Origin: SHZI01 sp040080965
GTDB taxonomy: Bacteria; Pseudomonadota; Gammaproteobacteria; Steroidobacterales; GCA-2729495
Direction: 5' to 3'
Length of the DNA stretch: 64,000 nucleotides
NCBI GenBank assembly: GCA_040080965.1
Contig: JBEBHH010000004.1
Coordinates: 83,287 to 147,286 of the forward strand
Below, piece after piece: positions 1 through 7,250 of the stretch. The position numbers and the translations under genes are program-made. The notes beneath the pieces are model-generated. The model was not told the DNA's origin, searched no databases, and saw nothing but the letters and a program-made list of their open reading frames with translations. Position 1 is the first letter of the stretch. The number at the start of each line of letters is the position of its first letter.

Positions 1-1
1 G

Positions 2-1003
2 CCCTTCAAGCGGCGCAGGACGGGCACGGCCCTGGGCCTCTTTGCCGGCGACGTCCTCGTGCTGGCGGCCGGCCAGGCCCTGGTGATCTTCGGGCCCGGG
101 ATGCTGCTGCGAATCCTGGGAGCCCTGCTTACCTGGGTCGGCATCGTCCGGCTCTTCCTGATCGGCCATGATGCGTGCCACGGCGCGCTGACCGACAGCG
201 ACCGTCTGAACAGCGTGCTGGGGCGGCTCGCCTTCCTGCCGTCGCTGACCCCTTTCTCCCTGTGGTACGTGGGTCACAACGTGGTGCACCACGGCTTCAA
301 CAACCTGCGGGGCCGGGATTTCGTCTGGGAGCCCAAGTCGCCGGAGGACTACCGCAACCTGCCTGCCTGGCGGCGGGCACTCGAGCGGCTGTACCGAAGC
401 GCAGCAGGTCCGGCGCCCTACTATTTCCTCGAGATCTGGTGGAAGCGCCTCTACTTCCCCGGCCTGGCACGGCTCAAGACCCGGCGCTGGCAGTTCGTGG
501 CCGACTGCACGGCGGTGACCGTCGTGGCCGTTGCCTGGATCGCCGGCCTCGCGCTGGTCGCCGGCCCGATGGGAGTTTCGGCCTGGATGCTCGTGACCCT
601 CGGGGTGCTCCTGCCCTTCTTCATGTGGATCTGGACCGTCGGGCTCGTGATCTACCTGCATCACACGGCGCCAGACCTGCGCTGGTTCGATGACCGGCGC
701 GAGTGGCTGAAGGCCGCCGCCCAGGCCACCGCCACCCGGCACCTGACCCTGCCGCCGCTGTTCGAGACGCTCCTGCACCAGATCATGGCGCATCCGGTGC
801 ACCACCTGGACGGGACGATCCCGTGCTACCACCTCAAGGCGGCGCAGCGCCGGCTCATGGAAATGCTGCCGGAGATCAAGCCGGTGCGGCTCACCTGGCG
901 CTACTACCGGGAGTGCGTCCGCATCTGCAAGACCTACGACTTCTCGGCAGGCACCTGGCGGCCGTTCTGGACGGCCGGGCAGCTCGCATCGGCAGCTGCC
1001 TAG
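2..1003 (+). CDS. fatty acid desaturase (5' end outside window)
   Basis: Membrane-bound di-iron acyl desaturase, which inserts a double bond into fatty acyl chains of membrane lipids. Three histidine boxes are visible: HDACH (about nt 168), HNVVHH (about nt 274) and HPVHH (about nt 793), the order and spacing expected for the acyl-lipid desaturase family. Hydrophobic stretches surround them, for example around nt 500-665. The frame is open to the left window edge, so the true start lies upstream; a GTG at 59 would give 314 residues but leaves little N-terminal membrane segment. Family assignment is firm. The regiospecificity (delta-9, delta-12 or other) cannot be read from the sequence. Confidence 0.85.
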   Translation, partial: PFKRRRTGTALGLFAGDVLVLAAGQALVIFGPGMLLRILGALLTWVGIVRLFLIGHDACHGALTDSDRLNSVLGRLAFLPSLTPFSLWYVGHNVVHHGFNNLRGRDFVWEPKSPEDYRNLPAWRRALERLYRSAAGPAPYYFLEIWWKRLYFPGLARLKTRRWQFVADCTAVTVVAVAWIAGLALVAGPMGVSAWMLVTLGVLLPFFMWIWTVGLVIYLHHTAPDLRWFDDRREWLKAAAQATATRHLTLPPLFETLLHQIMAHPVHHLDGTIPCYHLKAAQRRLMEMLPEIKPVRLTWRYYRECVRICKTYDFSAGTWRPFWTAGQLASAAA

Positions 1004-1048
1004 ACGGCAAAAGCACCACAAGAACAATTGAATGACAGGAGTCACGCC

Positions 1049-1393
1049 ATGAACAAGGATCAGGTCAAGGGCCGCATGAAGAAGGTGGCCGGCAAGGCGA
1101 AGGCCGCCGCGGGCAAGGTGCTTGGCAAGCCGGGCCTCACCGCCCGGGGCCGGTTGCAGCAGGTGGCCGGCACCGTGCAGGCCGCCTATGGCGACCTGAA
1201 GTCATCGGCAAAGAAGAAGGTTGCTGCCAGCCGCCGGACTGCCACGAAGAAGGGTGCTGCGCTGGAGAAGAAGGTCAGCCGGCAGGCGAAGAAGCAGGTC
1301 ACGACGGCCGGCAGGAAGGTCACGAAGCAGGCCGCGAAGGTCCGGAAGACCGTCCGGAAGCAGGCCAAAAAGGCGGCCCGCAAGGCCCCGTAG
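1049..1393 (+). CDS. CsbD-family protein with histone-H1-like basic tail
   Basis: A 114-residue protein. Residues 1 to about 50 match the CsbD stress-protein family (MNKDQVKGRMKKVAGK start, then a G-R-LQQVAG-VQ pattern). The rest is a low-complexity Lys/Arg/Ala tail built from KKV, KKAA and RKQ units, resembling histone H1 or AlgP-type tails. CsbD proteins are small general-stress proteins of unclear biochemistry; the tail suggests nucleic acid or polyanion binding, which is inference. The ATG at 1049 is chosen because it follows an AGGAG at 1037-1041 and begins the CsbD motif; an upstream in-frame ATG at 1028 is less likely. greB follows 16 nt downstream. Confidence 0.8.
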   Translation: MNKDQVKGRMKKVAGKAKAAAGKVLGKPGLTARGRLQQVAGTVQAAYGDLKSSAKKKVAASRRTATKKGAALEKKVSRQAKKQVTTAGRKVTKQAAKVRKTVRKQAKKAARKAP

Positions 1394-1409
1394 CCGGCAC
1401 GACCCGCGG

Positions 1410-2009
1410 ATGAGCAAGGCCTTCACCCGCGAACCGGACCAGGACGACGACGGGGCCGAAGACGACCCCCGCGAACGCGCGAGCGCGCTGCCACCCGGCA
1501 CGAAGAACTACATCACCCCCGCCGGGCTGCAACGTCTCAAGGACGAGCTCCACCACCTGCTGCACAAGGAACGGCCCGCCGTGACGGCGGTCGTGTCCTG
1601 GGCGGCGGGCAACGGGGACCGCAGCGAGAACGCCGACTATCATTACGGCAAGCGGCGGCTGCGGGAAATCGACCGGCGGATCCGCTTCCTCACGCGCCGC
1701 GTGGACCTCGCCGAGGTCATCGACCCGGCAGTACCCCGCGATTCGCGGACGGCCAACCAGGTCTTCTTCGGCGCCGCGGTGCGCTACGCCACTGAGAGCG
1801 GCGAGGAGCGCACGGTCACGATCGTGGGCGTCGACGAGAGCGACCACCGCCGCCTGCACATCAGCTGGATCTCACCCCTCGCCCGCGCGCTCACGAAAGC
1901 CCGCGTCGGTGACACGGTGACGTTGCGCGCGCCCGGCGGCACGGAAGAACTCGAGATCCTCGACGTGCGCTACGGGCCCGTCGACGTGGAGCCGTTCGTC
2001 CCCACCTAG
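1410..2009 (+). CDS. greB: transcription elongation factor GreB
   Basis: A 199-residue GreA/GreB-family factor that enters the RNA polymerase secondary channel and stimulates cleavage of backtracked transcripts. After a poorly conserved, acidic N-terminal extension of about 30 residues comes the coiled coil (NYITPAGLQRLKDELHHLL to LAEVIDP). It contains the GDRSENADYHYGKRRLREID segment, with the acidic coil-tip residues and the GreB-type Y-GK-R pattern. The C-terminal FKBP-like domain (VFFGAAV to ILDVRYG) follows. The longer frame starting at 1221 overlaps the CsbD gene and is rejected; the ATG at 1410 gives a normal-length protein apart from the extension. Confidence 0.92.
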   Translation: MSKAFTREPDQDDDGAEDDPRERASALPPGTKNYITPAGLQRLKDELHHLLHKERPAVTAVVSWAAGNGDRSENADYHYGKRRLREIDRRIRFLTRRVDLAEVIDPAVPRDSRTANQVFFGAAVRYATESGEERTVTIVGVDESDHRRLHISWISPLARALTKARVGDTVTLRAPGGTEELEILDVRYGPVDVEPFVPT

Positions 2010-2395
2010 TCCTCGGTGATCGTCGGGACGAAACGTCCCGTCCTTACCCGCCAGACCTGCACCAGGGTCATGACAATCGCGCCGAGCGTGCCGGCGCCCA
2101 GCGCAACCTGCGTGTGCAGGGCCAGCCCGGGCGCCCTGGCGCCGAGCAGCAGCCACGCGAGTCCGATCCAGGCCAGCGTGGGAAACACCGAGCAGAACCC
2201 GGCGGCGACCGCGAGGCCGCAGGACACGAGCAGTCCGGACGTCAGCCCCCAGGCCGCCAGCGAGCCGCCGCCCGCCGTCACGGCAGCGCCGGCAAACAGT
2301 CCGCAGAGCATGAGGACGAGCACGGCGGGAATGGCGGGCTGCGGGCGGCTGTTGGCAGTGACGGTTTCCAGCAGCGTCCGTGGGGGTCGGGGCAT
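2006..2395 (-). CDS. small integral membrane protein, unknown function
   Basis: A 129-residue protein with about four predicted membrane spans: residues 20-45, 48-65, 66-82 and 95-112, rich in Ala, Gly and Leu. I do not recognise a family. It converges on greB and overlaps its last four nucleotides. It lies 3 nt downstream of the CIA30-family gene on the same strand, so the two may be co-transcribed. The absence of an alternative convincing frame in this interval and the clean hydrophobic pattern support it being real. Confidence 0.6.
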   Translation of the reverse strand: MPRPPRTLLETVTANSRPQPAIPAVLVLMLCGLFAGAAVTAGGGSLAAWGLTSGLLVSCGLAVAAGFCSVFPTLAWIGLAWLLLGARAPGLALHTQVALGAGTLGAIVMTLVQVWRVRTGRFVPTITED

Positions 2396-2398
2396 GAC

Positions 2399-2926
2399 CT
2401 AAGGATAAAGGGCAATCCGGGCCAGAGCCAGATCAGCCGTGAACTCCCGCATCCAGCCCAGCAGGGCGATCCGCTGGATCTTCGCCGGATTGAGCGGCAC
2501 GGACAGGTCGTTGGGCGTGAAGCCCGTCCAGGGCAGGCGGATCACCTCCCATCGGGGCGCCGCGCGGAACGTGACGCGGTAGGACTGGTCGTACCAGCCG
2601 CAGTCGGCGGTGCGCACGTGGCAGTTGTAGTCCTCATCATTCCCGTGGACCACAAACTCGACGCCCGAGTAACCGGACGCATCGAAATCGCCATTGCGGG
2701 TGGCCAGGTCGAGAGCCATCTGGATGAAGCCGCCACCGCTGTCCCGTGTGACGTGGCCGGCCAGCCGGATGCAGGACTTGCCCGCCACCGTGGCACGGCC
2801 GAAGGTGGCGTCCGAGACACCGCCCATCACCCGGTCGCTGAAGCCCCGCCAGCGGGCGTTCGGCGCAAGGACCTCACGGCCCTCCTCGAAGCTGCCAAGA
2901 ACGAGACTTGCATCGTGGCTTTGCAT
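2399..2926 (-). CDS. CIA30-family protein (NDUFAF1-like)
   Basis: A 175-residue protein of the CIA30 family (complex I intermediate-associated protein 30), a jelly-roll carbohydrate-binding-like fold. The diagnostic start W-GFSDRVMGGVSDA is at residues 27-41. It is followed by GGGFIQ, then YSGVEFVVHGND, W--IRLPWTGF and the closing R-A-L-W-R pattern. In eukaryotes the family assists complex I assembly; in bacteria its role is not established. I place the start at ATG 2926 because upstream in-frame sequence runs into the terminator hairpin of the BON gene. It precedes a small membrane protein by 3 nt. Confidence 0.8.
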   Translation of the reverse strand: MQSHDASLVLGSFEEGREVLAPNARWRGFSDRVMGGVSDATFGRATVAGKSCIRLAGHVTRDSGGGFIQMALDLATRNGDFDASGYSGVEFVVHGNDEDYNCHVRTADCGWYDQSYRVTFRAAPRWEVIRLPWTGFTPNDLSVPLNPAKIQRIALLGWMREFTADLALARIALYP

Positions 2927-2961
2927 CAATCGGACCCGCCGTCCAGCCGGTCGACTACAAC

Positions 2962-3002
2962 AAAAAGGCCGGGCGGAGCGCAAGTAGCGCCCCGCCCGGC
3001 CC
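2962..3002 (-). terminator. rho-independent terminator of the BON-domain gene
   Basis: Read on the minus strand, just after the BON gene stop, a GC-rich stem (GGCCGGGCG paired with CGCCCGGCC, extended by GCGC/GCGC) encloses a short TACTT loop and is followed directly by TTTTTG. Stem, loop and U-tract fit intrinsic termination and separate the BON gene from the downstream CIA30 gene. Confidence 0.85.
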
Positions 3003-3009
3003 GGTGGTC

Positions 3010-3555
3010 CTAGCGAACGTCGATGTCGTTCTTGACGACCCGCACGCCCTCGACACCCTTGGCGACGTCAACGGCGGCCGACTTCTCGGCCTGCGTCTTG
3101 GCAAAGCCGGAGAGCTGCACTTCGCCGTCGTGGGTTTCGATGTCCACGCGCATGGCGCTGGTGCGCTTGTCCGCGACCAGGGCCGCCTCGACCTTGCCGG
3201 TGATCATGGCGTCGTCGACGACGACTCCGGCGGGCCGGTCTGCGGAACGCACTTCGAGGTTGTTGCGCACCTGGGTGACGCCGTCGGTGCCGGCGGCAAT
3301 CTTCTCGGCCTCACTGCGCGCCGCGGTGGAATCGACGAAGCCATTCAGCTGGACGATCCCCTTCTGGGTCTCGACATTGATCTGCCGGGCCTTGGTGTCC
3401 TTGTCGGTGGTCAGCTTGGTCTTGATGCTGGCCGTGATGGCAGCATCGTCGATGACGACTCCGGTGGTGCGGGGGGCGGACTCGGTTGCCCAGGCGGTGC
3501 CGGCGAGGGCAATCGCTGCGCCAATGGCTATCAGGCTCATCTTGATCGGTTTCAT
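3010..3555 (-). CDS. periplasmic protein with two BON domains (OsmY-like)
   Basis: A 181-residue exported protein. An N-terminal signal peptide (about residues 1-23, cleavage after AWA) is followed by two BON domains at about residues 37-103 and 113-181. Each has the pattern D-A-IT--V---L--D---A--I-V-T--G-VQL-GFV. BON proteins such as E. coli OsmY are induced by osmotic stress and are thought to act on the envelope or as periplasmic chaperones. It sits downstream of the OmpA/DUF4398 pair on the same strand, separated by about 70 nt that carry an imperfect 15-nt direct repeat, and ends at a clear terminator. Confidence 0.9.
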   Translation of the reverse strand: MKPIKMSLIAIGAAIALAGTAWATESAPRTTGVVIDDAAITASIKTKLTTDKDTKARQINVETQKGIVQLNGFVDSTAARSEAEKIAAGTDGVTQVRNNLEVRSADRPAGVVVDDAMITGKVEAALVADKRTSAMRVDIETHDGEVQLSGFAKTQAEKSAAVDVAKGVEGVRVVKNDIDVR

Positions 3556-3624
3556 GGTCTGTCTTCCTTCAGGTAGGTGGGCTTCAGGTACGTAGGTATG
3601 GTTGGAGCGTGTTGGCGAACCCGG

Positions 3625-4518
3625 TTACTTGGCTGCCGCCGTCGCCGGCGCCGGGTTGTCGATGACGGCCACGACGCGCCGGTTCTGCTGCCGGCCGGTC
3701 TGGGAGTCGTTATCCGCCAGGGGCTGGGTCTCGCCCATCCCCGTCGCGGTGAGTCGACTGGCCGGAATCCCCTGCTGCACCAGGTAGGCCTTCACCGACT
3801 CGGCGCGGCGCTGCGAAAGACCCTGGTTGGAGTCTTCGCTGCCCACGTTGTCCGTGTGGCCCTCGATCTGCACGGTGCGGTCGGGATACTTGTTGAGGAA
3901 GGCGACCAGCTTGTTGAGGTTGCTGGCCGAGCCGACCTTAACGTCGGACTTGCCGGTGGCGAACAGCACGTCACCGAGCGTCAGCACCAGGCCGCGGTCC
4001 GTGGCTTCGGCCTGCAGCGCATCGATCTGGAGTTTCAGTTCGTCAGCCTCCCGGTTGGCACTGTCGGCGGAGGCCTGCGCCGCCTCGGCGTCACCGCGGG
4101 CGGCGTTGGCATCGTCGCGCGCCGCATCAGCCTCCCGGGTGCGGGCCTCCAGGCGGGCACGATCCCGCTCGTCGCCGAGCTTGGCGCGCTGGTCCTCGGC
4201 GTAGCGGGTCGAGGCCCTGGCCGTGGCGATCTCCACCTTGCGATCCGCCATGTAGACGCGGTGCGCACCGAGGGCCGCGTCGCGCTTCGACACGGGCTGC
4301 TCAGCGGTCCGGACCGCCGTCTCGGCGTCCTTGATGGCGGCCGGCGCGCGTTCCGCGAGGTTCGGGTCGGACTGCAGGCTGGTCAGCTTGGTGCGGACTT
4401 CCGCAGCGCCCGGGGGCGCGAGCGGCGCGGTCGCGCAGCCCGCCAGCACCAGCGAGGCGACGGCCGCAGCGCCGAGCGCCGTGCCACTGAACGTCATCCT
4501 GGAAATTGCTTTGTTCAC
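3625..4518 (-). CDS. OmpA-family lipoprotein with DUF4398 and coiled coil
   Basis: A 297-residue outer-membrane lipoprotein. The lipobox LAGC ends at about residue 28. A DUF4398 region follows (about residues 35-110), then a long Ala/Asp/Glu/Arg coiled coil (about 110-170), then an OmpA C-terminal peptidoglycan-binding domain. The latter shows the hallmark V-IEGHTDNVGS, N-GLSQRRAESVK-YLV and QNRRV motifs. The predicted role is anchoring the outer membrane to peptidoglycan. Its start overlaps the stop of the upstream DUF4398 lipoprotein by 4 nt, so the two are translationally coupled and probably work together. Confidence 0.9.
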   Translation of the reverse strand: MNKAISRMTFSGTALGAAAVASLVLAGCATAPLAPPGAAEVRTKLTSLQSDPNLAERAPAAIKDAETAVRTAEQPVSKRDAALGAHRVYMADRKVEIATARASTRYAEDQRAKLGDERDRARLEARTREADAARDDANAARGDAEAAQASADSANREADELKLQIDALQAEATDRGLVLTLGDVLFATGKSDVKVGSASNLNKLVAFLNKYPDRTVQIEGHTDNVGSEDSNQGLSQRRAESVKAYLVQQGIPASRLTATGMGETQPLADNDSQTGRQQNRRVVAVIDNPAPATAAAK

Positions 4519-4916
4519 TGCTTGTCTCCTGCGCGCTGCATTTCTTCGTTGAGGGCATCACCGCCCAGGGCCATTTCCTTGTTCACGGCAACGGCCTTCG
4601 CCATCTCGGTACGGGCGGAAGCCAGCTCGGCCTCCACGCGCGCCTGGTCCGCCAGGCGCTCGGCCCCGACCATGTTTTTTGCCACCACGGCGCTGTCGGC
4701 GGAGGCAAGCTTCTCGCGGGCCTCGCCGAGCTCAACAGCTGCATAGCGGCCCGCCTCGGCCTTCTCGGCATTCGTTACGGCGGTCCGGGCGGAATCCAGC
4801 GACCGGGTCGGGGCCGGCGGCGTGGAGGCGCAGGCGCCGGCCAGCAGGAGCGAGCCCGCCAGGCCAGCCGCAGTGCACAGCCGGAGGCCGGAGGGTGTTC
4901 GGGACGTTGCGCGCAT
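4515..4916 (-). CDS. DUF4398-domain lipoprotein
   Basis: A 133-residue small lipoprotein. The signal ends in a lipobox (LLAGAC, Cys about residue 29), followed by a Pro-rich linker and a helical DUF4398 domain (about residues 38-115) made of Ala/Glu/Lys-rich helices (ARTAVTNAEKAEA, YAAVELGEAREKLA). DUF4398 has no established biochemical function. Its stop codon overlaps the start of the OmpA/DUF4398 gene, indicating an operon; both share the DUF4398 region and may interact at the inner leaflet of the outer membrane. Confidence 0.85.
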   Translation of the reverse strand: MRATSRTPSGLRLCTAAGLAGSLLLAGACASTPPAPTRSLDSARTAVTNAEKAEAGRYAAVELGEAREKLASADSAVVAKNMVGAERLADQARVEAELASARTEMAKAVAVNKEMALGGDALNEEMQRAGDKQ

Positions 4917-4995
4917 TGGGCTTCTCCAAACTTCAGGGGGAATGTTCGAGGCGTGAGGATGGGCGCGACGGGATTCAACGTCTGTGCGTTGACGT

Positions 4996-5012
4996 ACATG
5001 GCGGTGCCATGT
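4996..5012. promoter_or_regulatory. 17-nt perfect inverted repeat, candidate operator
   Basis: ACATGGC and GCCATGT flank a GGT centre, a perfect 7+3+7 palindrome in the divergent 204-nt region between the DUF4398 lipoprotein (minus) and the Crp-like gene (plus). A TTGACG just upstream could be a -35 element. The symmetry suits a dimeric regulator, possibly the adjacent Crp-like protein; that link is inference. Confidence 0.4.
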
Positions 5013-5120
5013 GCGCTACCGGACAAACCGCAACAGCGATATGCTGCAATCTCACCTGCCCACCTGGTTCACCCCCCTCTCGTATCCCGCTGGGGGGGCG
5101 TTCACCCTCCGGAGTGCCCC

Positions 5121-5840
5121 ATGGCCAGAAAGCACGATCCGCGGCAGAACCGCCTCCTGGCAGCAATCCCCGCCACGGAATGGGCCCGCGTGCTGCCGCG
5201 ACTGGAACTGACGGCCATGCCGCTGGGACACGTCCTCTATGAGTCCGGGATGGCGCTGCAGCACGTGTATTTCCCCACCAACTGCATCGTGTCCCTGCTC
5301 TACGTGATGGAAGACGGCCACTCGGCCGAGATCGCCATCGTCGGCAAGGAAGGCATGGTGGGGGTCGCGCTCTTCATGGGCGGTGAAACCACCCCCAGCC
5401 GGGCCATCGTGCAGAGCGGCGGCCACGCCTACCGGCTGCCCGGCAAGGCGGTGAAGGAAGAGTTCAGCAACGCCGGCCCCGTCCAGCGCCTTTTGCTGCG
5501 CTATACCCAGGCGCTGATCACCCAGATGGCCCAGACCGCTGTGTGCAACCGGCACCACTCCGTCGAGCAGCAGTTGTGCCGGTGGCTGCTGTTGAGCCTC
5601 GACCGCCTCGACTCGAACGAACTGGTGATGACCCAGGAACTGATCGCCAACATGCTGGGCGTGCGCCGCGAAGGCGTCACGGAGTCCGCCGGCAAGCTGC
5701 AGAAGCTCGGCCTGATCAGCTACAGCCGGGGACGGATCCAGGTGGTGGACCGGCCTGGCCTGGAGAATTACGCCTGCGAGTGCTATGCCGTGGTGAAGCG
5801 GGAGTTCGACCGCCTGCTGCCGCCGGGCCTCGCCAGCTGA
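5121..5840 (+). CDS. Crp/Fnr-family transcriptional regulator (paralogue 1)
   Basis: A 239-residue regulator. The N-terminal cyclic-nucleotide-binding-like beta-roll (about residues 20-130) has G-VLYESG, HVYFPT--IVSLL and GKEGMVGV. The dimer helix and the C-terminal winged helix (about 150-225) include QLCRWLLLSLDRL, ELIANMLGVRREGVTESAGKLQ (recognition helix) and a Cys-Glu-Cys near the end. The cAMP-contacting Arg/Ser pair of true CRP is not evident, so the ligand is unknown. Start at ATG 5121 follows GGAG; the frame is open far upstream but only this start gives family length. It is closely similar to the regulator at 7884-8633. Confidence 0.85.
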   Translation: MARKHDPRQNRLLAAIPATEWARVLPRLELTAMPLGHVLYESGMALQHVYFPTNCIVSLLYVMEDGHSAEIAIVGKEGMVGVALFMGGETTPSRAIVQSGGHAYRLPGKAVKEEFSNAGPVQRLLLRYTQALITQMAQTAVCNRHHSVEQQLCRWLLLSLDRLDSNELVMTQELIANMLGVRREGVTESAGKLQKLGLISYSRGRIQVVDRPGLENYACECYAVVKREFDRLLPPGLAS

Positions 5841-5918
5841 CGCCGGCCTGGCCGGCGCCACCGCTGTAAGGCGGCCCATGTGCGCCGCCGAACAGAAGTA
5901 GCGCGCCGGGCGCGCTAC
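5841..5918 (+). terminator. two GC-rich hairpins after the Crp-like gene
   Basis: CGCCGGCC-T-GGCCGGCG begins immediately after the stop (5841-5857), and GTAGCGCGC-CGG-GCGCGCTAC follows at 5898-5918. Both stems are perfect. Neither has a convincing T-tract, so they could be a weak or factor-assisted terminator, or mRNA-end stabilisers upstream of the GGDEF gene. Confidence 0.4.
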
Positions 5919-5965
5919 TAATTCCCTCCGGGCAGGCCTGTGCCCCGTGCTCCGGAGTAATCGTC

Positions 5966-6826
5966 ATGAGAAAAGCCACCATCTCGCTGGCGCCGCGCAC
6001 CAGCACCCTGGCGCAGCAGGAGGCCGACTTCACGGCCGAGGGTTCACCCGCGCCGGGCAAGATCACCCGTTCCGTGTACAAGACGCTGCCGGAATGCCTG
6101 GCGGTGCTCGAGACGGTGAAGTCCTCGCTCGCCGAGGAAACAGGCCGGCGACGGCGTCTCGAACGGGAAGTGCTCAACGTGCGGGCGGCCCTCGAGCGGG
6201 CCCGCGCCGACCTTGCCGGCACCCAGGCCGGCGAACAGCACGCCCGTCACCTCGCCCTGCACGATGGCCTGACCTCGCTGCCGAACCGGCGCTTCTTCCG
6301 GGAGCGGCTGGAGCAGGCCGTAGAACGCCGCTCACCACTGCATCCGGCGCTGGCGGTGGTCTACCTTGACCTGGATGACTTCAAGCCGGTCAATGACCAG
6401 TACGGCCACGACGCCGGCGACGAGGTGCTCAGGATCGTCGCCAGGCGACTGGCGCGGACCGTCCGTTCAGAGGACATGATGAGTCGCCTGGGCGGGGACG
6501 AGTTTGCCTGCCTGCCGGCGGACTTCGACAGCGTTGAGCGGCTCACCCGCCTGGCGTCCAAACTGTTCGACGCTGTCTCCGCGCCGCTCAAGCTTGGCGG
6601 CCTGACGCTCACGATCCGGCCGAGCATCGGCATCGCCACGTGTCCCGCGGATGGCCGGAGCGCCGACGCCCTGCTGAAGAGCGCCGACGCCGCCATGTAC
6701 CGCGCCAAGCGCGAACAGACCCGTTATGCCTTCCGCGAACGGGTGAGCAGGTTGAACACCGCCAGCAATGCGGCGCCCGAGGCGGCGGCGATCAGCATGG
6801 CCTTGACCGGCTCATCCCGCACGTAG
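5966..6826 (+). CDS. diguanylate cyclase (GGDEF domain)
   Basis: A 286-residue cytoplasmic enzyme predicted to make cyclic di-GMP from two GTP. A coiled-coil segment (about residues 45-95) precedes a complete GGDEF domain (about 97-260). The domain begins with the HDGLTSLPNRRFF motif and contains the D-D-FK-VND-YGH metal/GTP region. The active-site GGDEF is at 176-180, and an RSED inhibitory I-site lies exactly five residues earlier, implying product feedback. No membrane span or sensory domain is present. The last ~34 residues extend past the domain and overlap the 3' end of the convergent YqjD-like gene by 103 nt. Confidence 0.93.
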   Translation: MRKATISLAPRTSTLAQQEADFTAEGSPAPGKITRSVYKTLPECLAVLETVKSSLAEETGRRRRLEREVLNVRAALERARADLAGTQAGEQHARHLALHDGLTSLPNRRFFRERLEQAVERRSPLHPALAVVYLDLDDFKPVNDQYGHDAGDEVLRIVARRLARTVRSEDMMSRLGGDEFACLPADFDSVERLTRLASKLFDAVSAPLKLGGLTLTIRPSIGIATCPADGRSADALLKSADAAMYRAKREQTRYAFRERVSRLNTASNAAPEAAAISMALTGSSRT

Positions 6827-7104
6827 GTCGCGGTGCTGGCGGAGACCCGCGAGGCCGTGGCACGTGCCTGCCGCGAGCCCTCGCGAACAGCGTCCACGCT
6901 CCGCGTCGCCAGGGCGCCGGCCTTTTCGGCCGCCCGGTTCAGCAGGGGCGTAATGGCGTCCTCGCGGATCTCCTGGGCGGCCTGACTGACGCTGTCCATG
7001 GTGGCGCTTGCGGCACGCTGGGTTGAACGGATTGCCTGGTCGGCTGATTCCGCGGCCTGGCTGGCAAGGCTGATGACGGGTTCTGGTGATTTCCTGGTGA
7101 GCAT
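6724..7104 (-). CDS. YqjD/ElaB-like membrane-anchored protein
   Basis: A 126-residue protein: an amphipathic, Ala/Ser/Glu-rich helical region (about residues 10-90) followed by one C-terminal membrane helix (about 100-118) and a basic end (TRSRKA). The motif DEPVKAMLIAAASGAALLA just before and in the anchor is typical of the ElaB/YgaM/YqjD (DUF883-like) family, whose E. coli members tether ribosomes to the inner membrane in stationary phase. The ATG at 7104 is preceded by GAGGA; the longer frame starting at 7191 overlaps the palindrome region and is rejected. It converges on and overlaps the GGDEF gene. Confidence 0.75.
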   Translation of the reverse strand: MLTRKSPEPVISLASQAAESADQAIRSTQRAASATMDSVSQAAQEIREDAITPLLNRAAEKAGALATRSVDAVREGSRQARATASRVSASTATYVRDEPVKAMLIAAASGAALLAVFNLLTRSRKA

Positions 7105-7196
7105 GAGCTGGTCCTCTATGGTTGGGAATCCGGATTGAACCGGGGGTGGGACCCGACGGCCCCACTGACGTGAGCCTGCGCGCCAGAGCACCTTTT

Positions 7197-7220
7197 GGTC
7201 AGTTCGCCAGCGAACTGACC
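7197..7220. promoter_or_regulatory. 24-nt near-perfect palindrome upstream of sodB
   Basis: Two 11-nt arms (GGTCAGTTCGC and GCGAACTGACC) meet around a CA centre, 30 nt before the sodB start and in the divergent region with the YqjD-like gene. Such symmetry with a 2-nt centre suits a dimeric repressor or activator operator. In sodB mRNA it would also form a strong hairpin near the ribosome binding site. Confidence 0.55.
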
Positions 7221-7250
7221 CACGAACGGTCGCCGCGCTACAAGGCAGGC

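Noticed and set aside
1221..1409. Upstream extension of greB
   Set aside because: It overlaps the Lys-rich CsbD gene in another frame, and its Arg/Pro-rich translation has no GreB similarity.
2962..3002. GC-rich inverted repeat as an operator
   Set aside because: It is followed by a T-run on the minus strand immediately after the BON stop, so a terminator explains it better.
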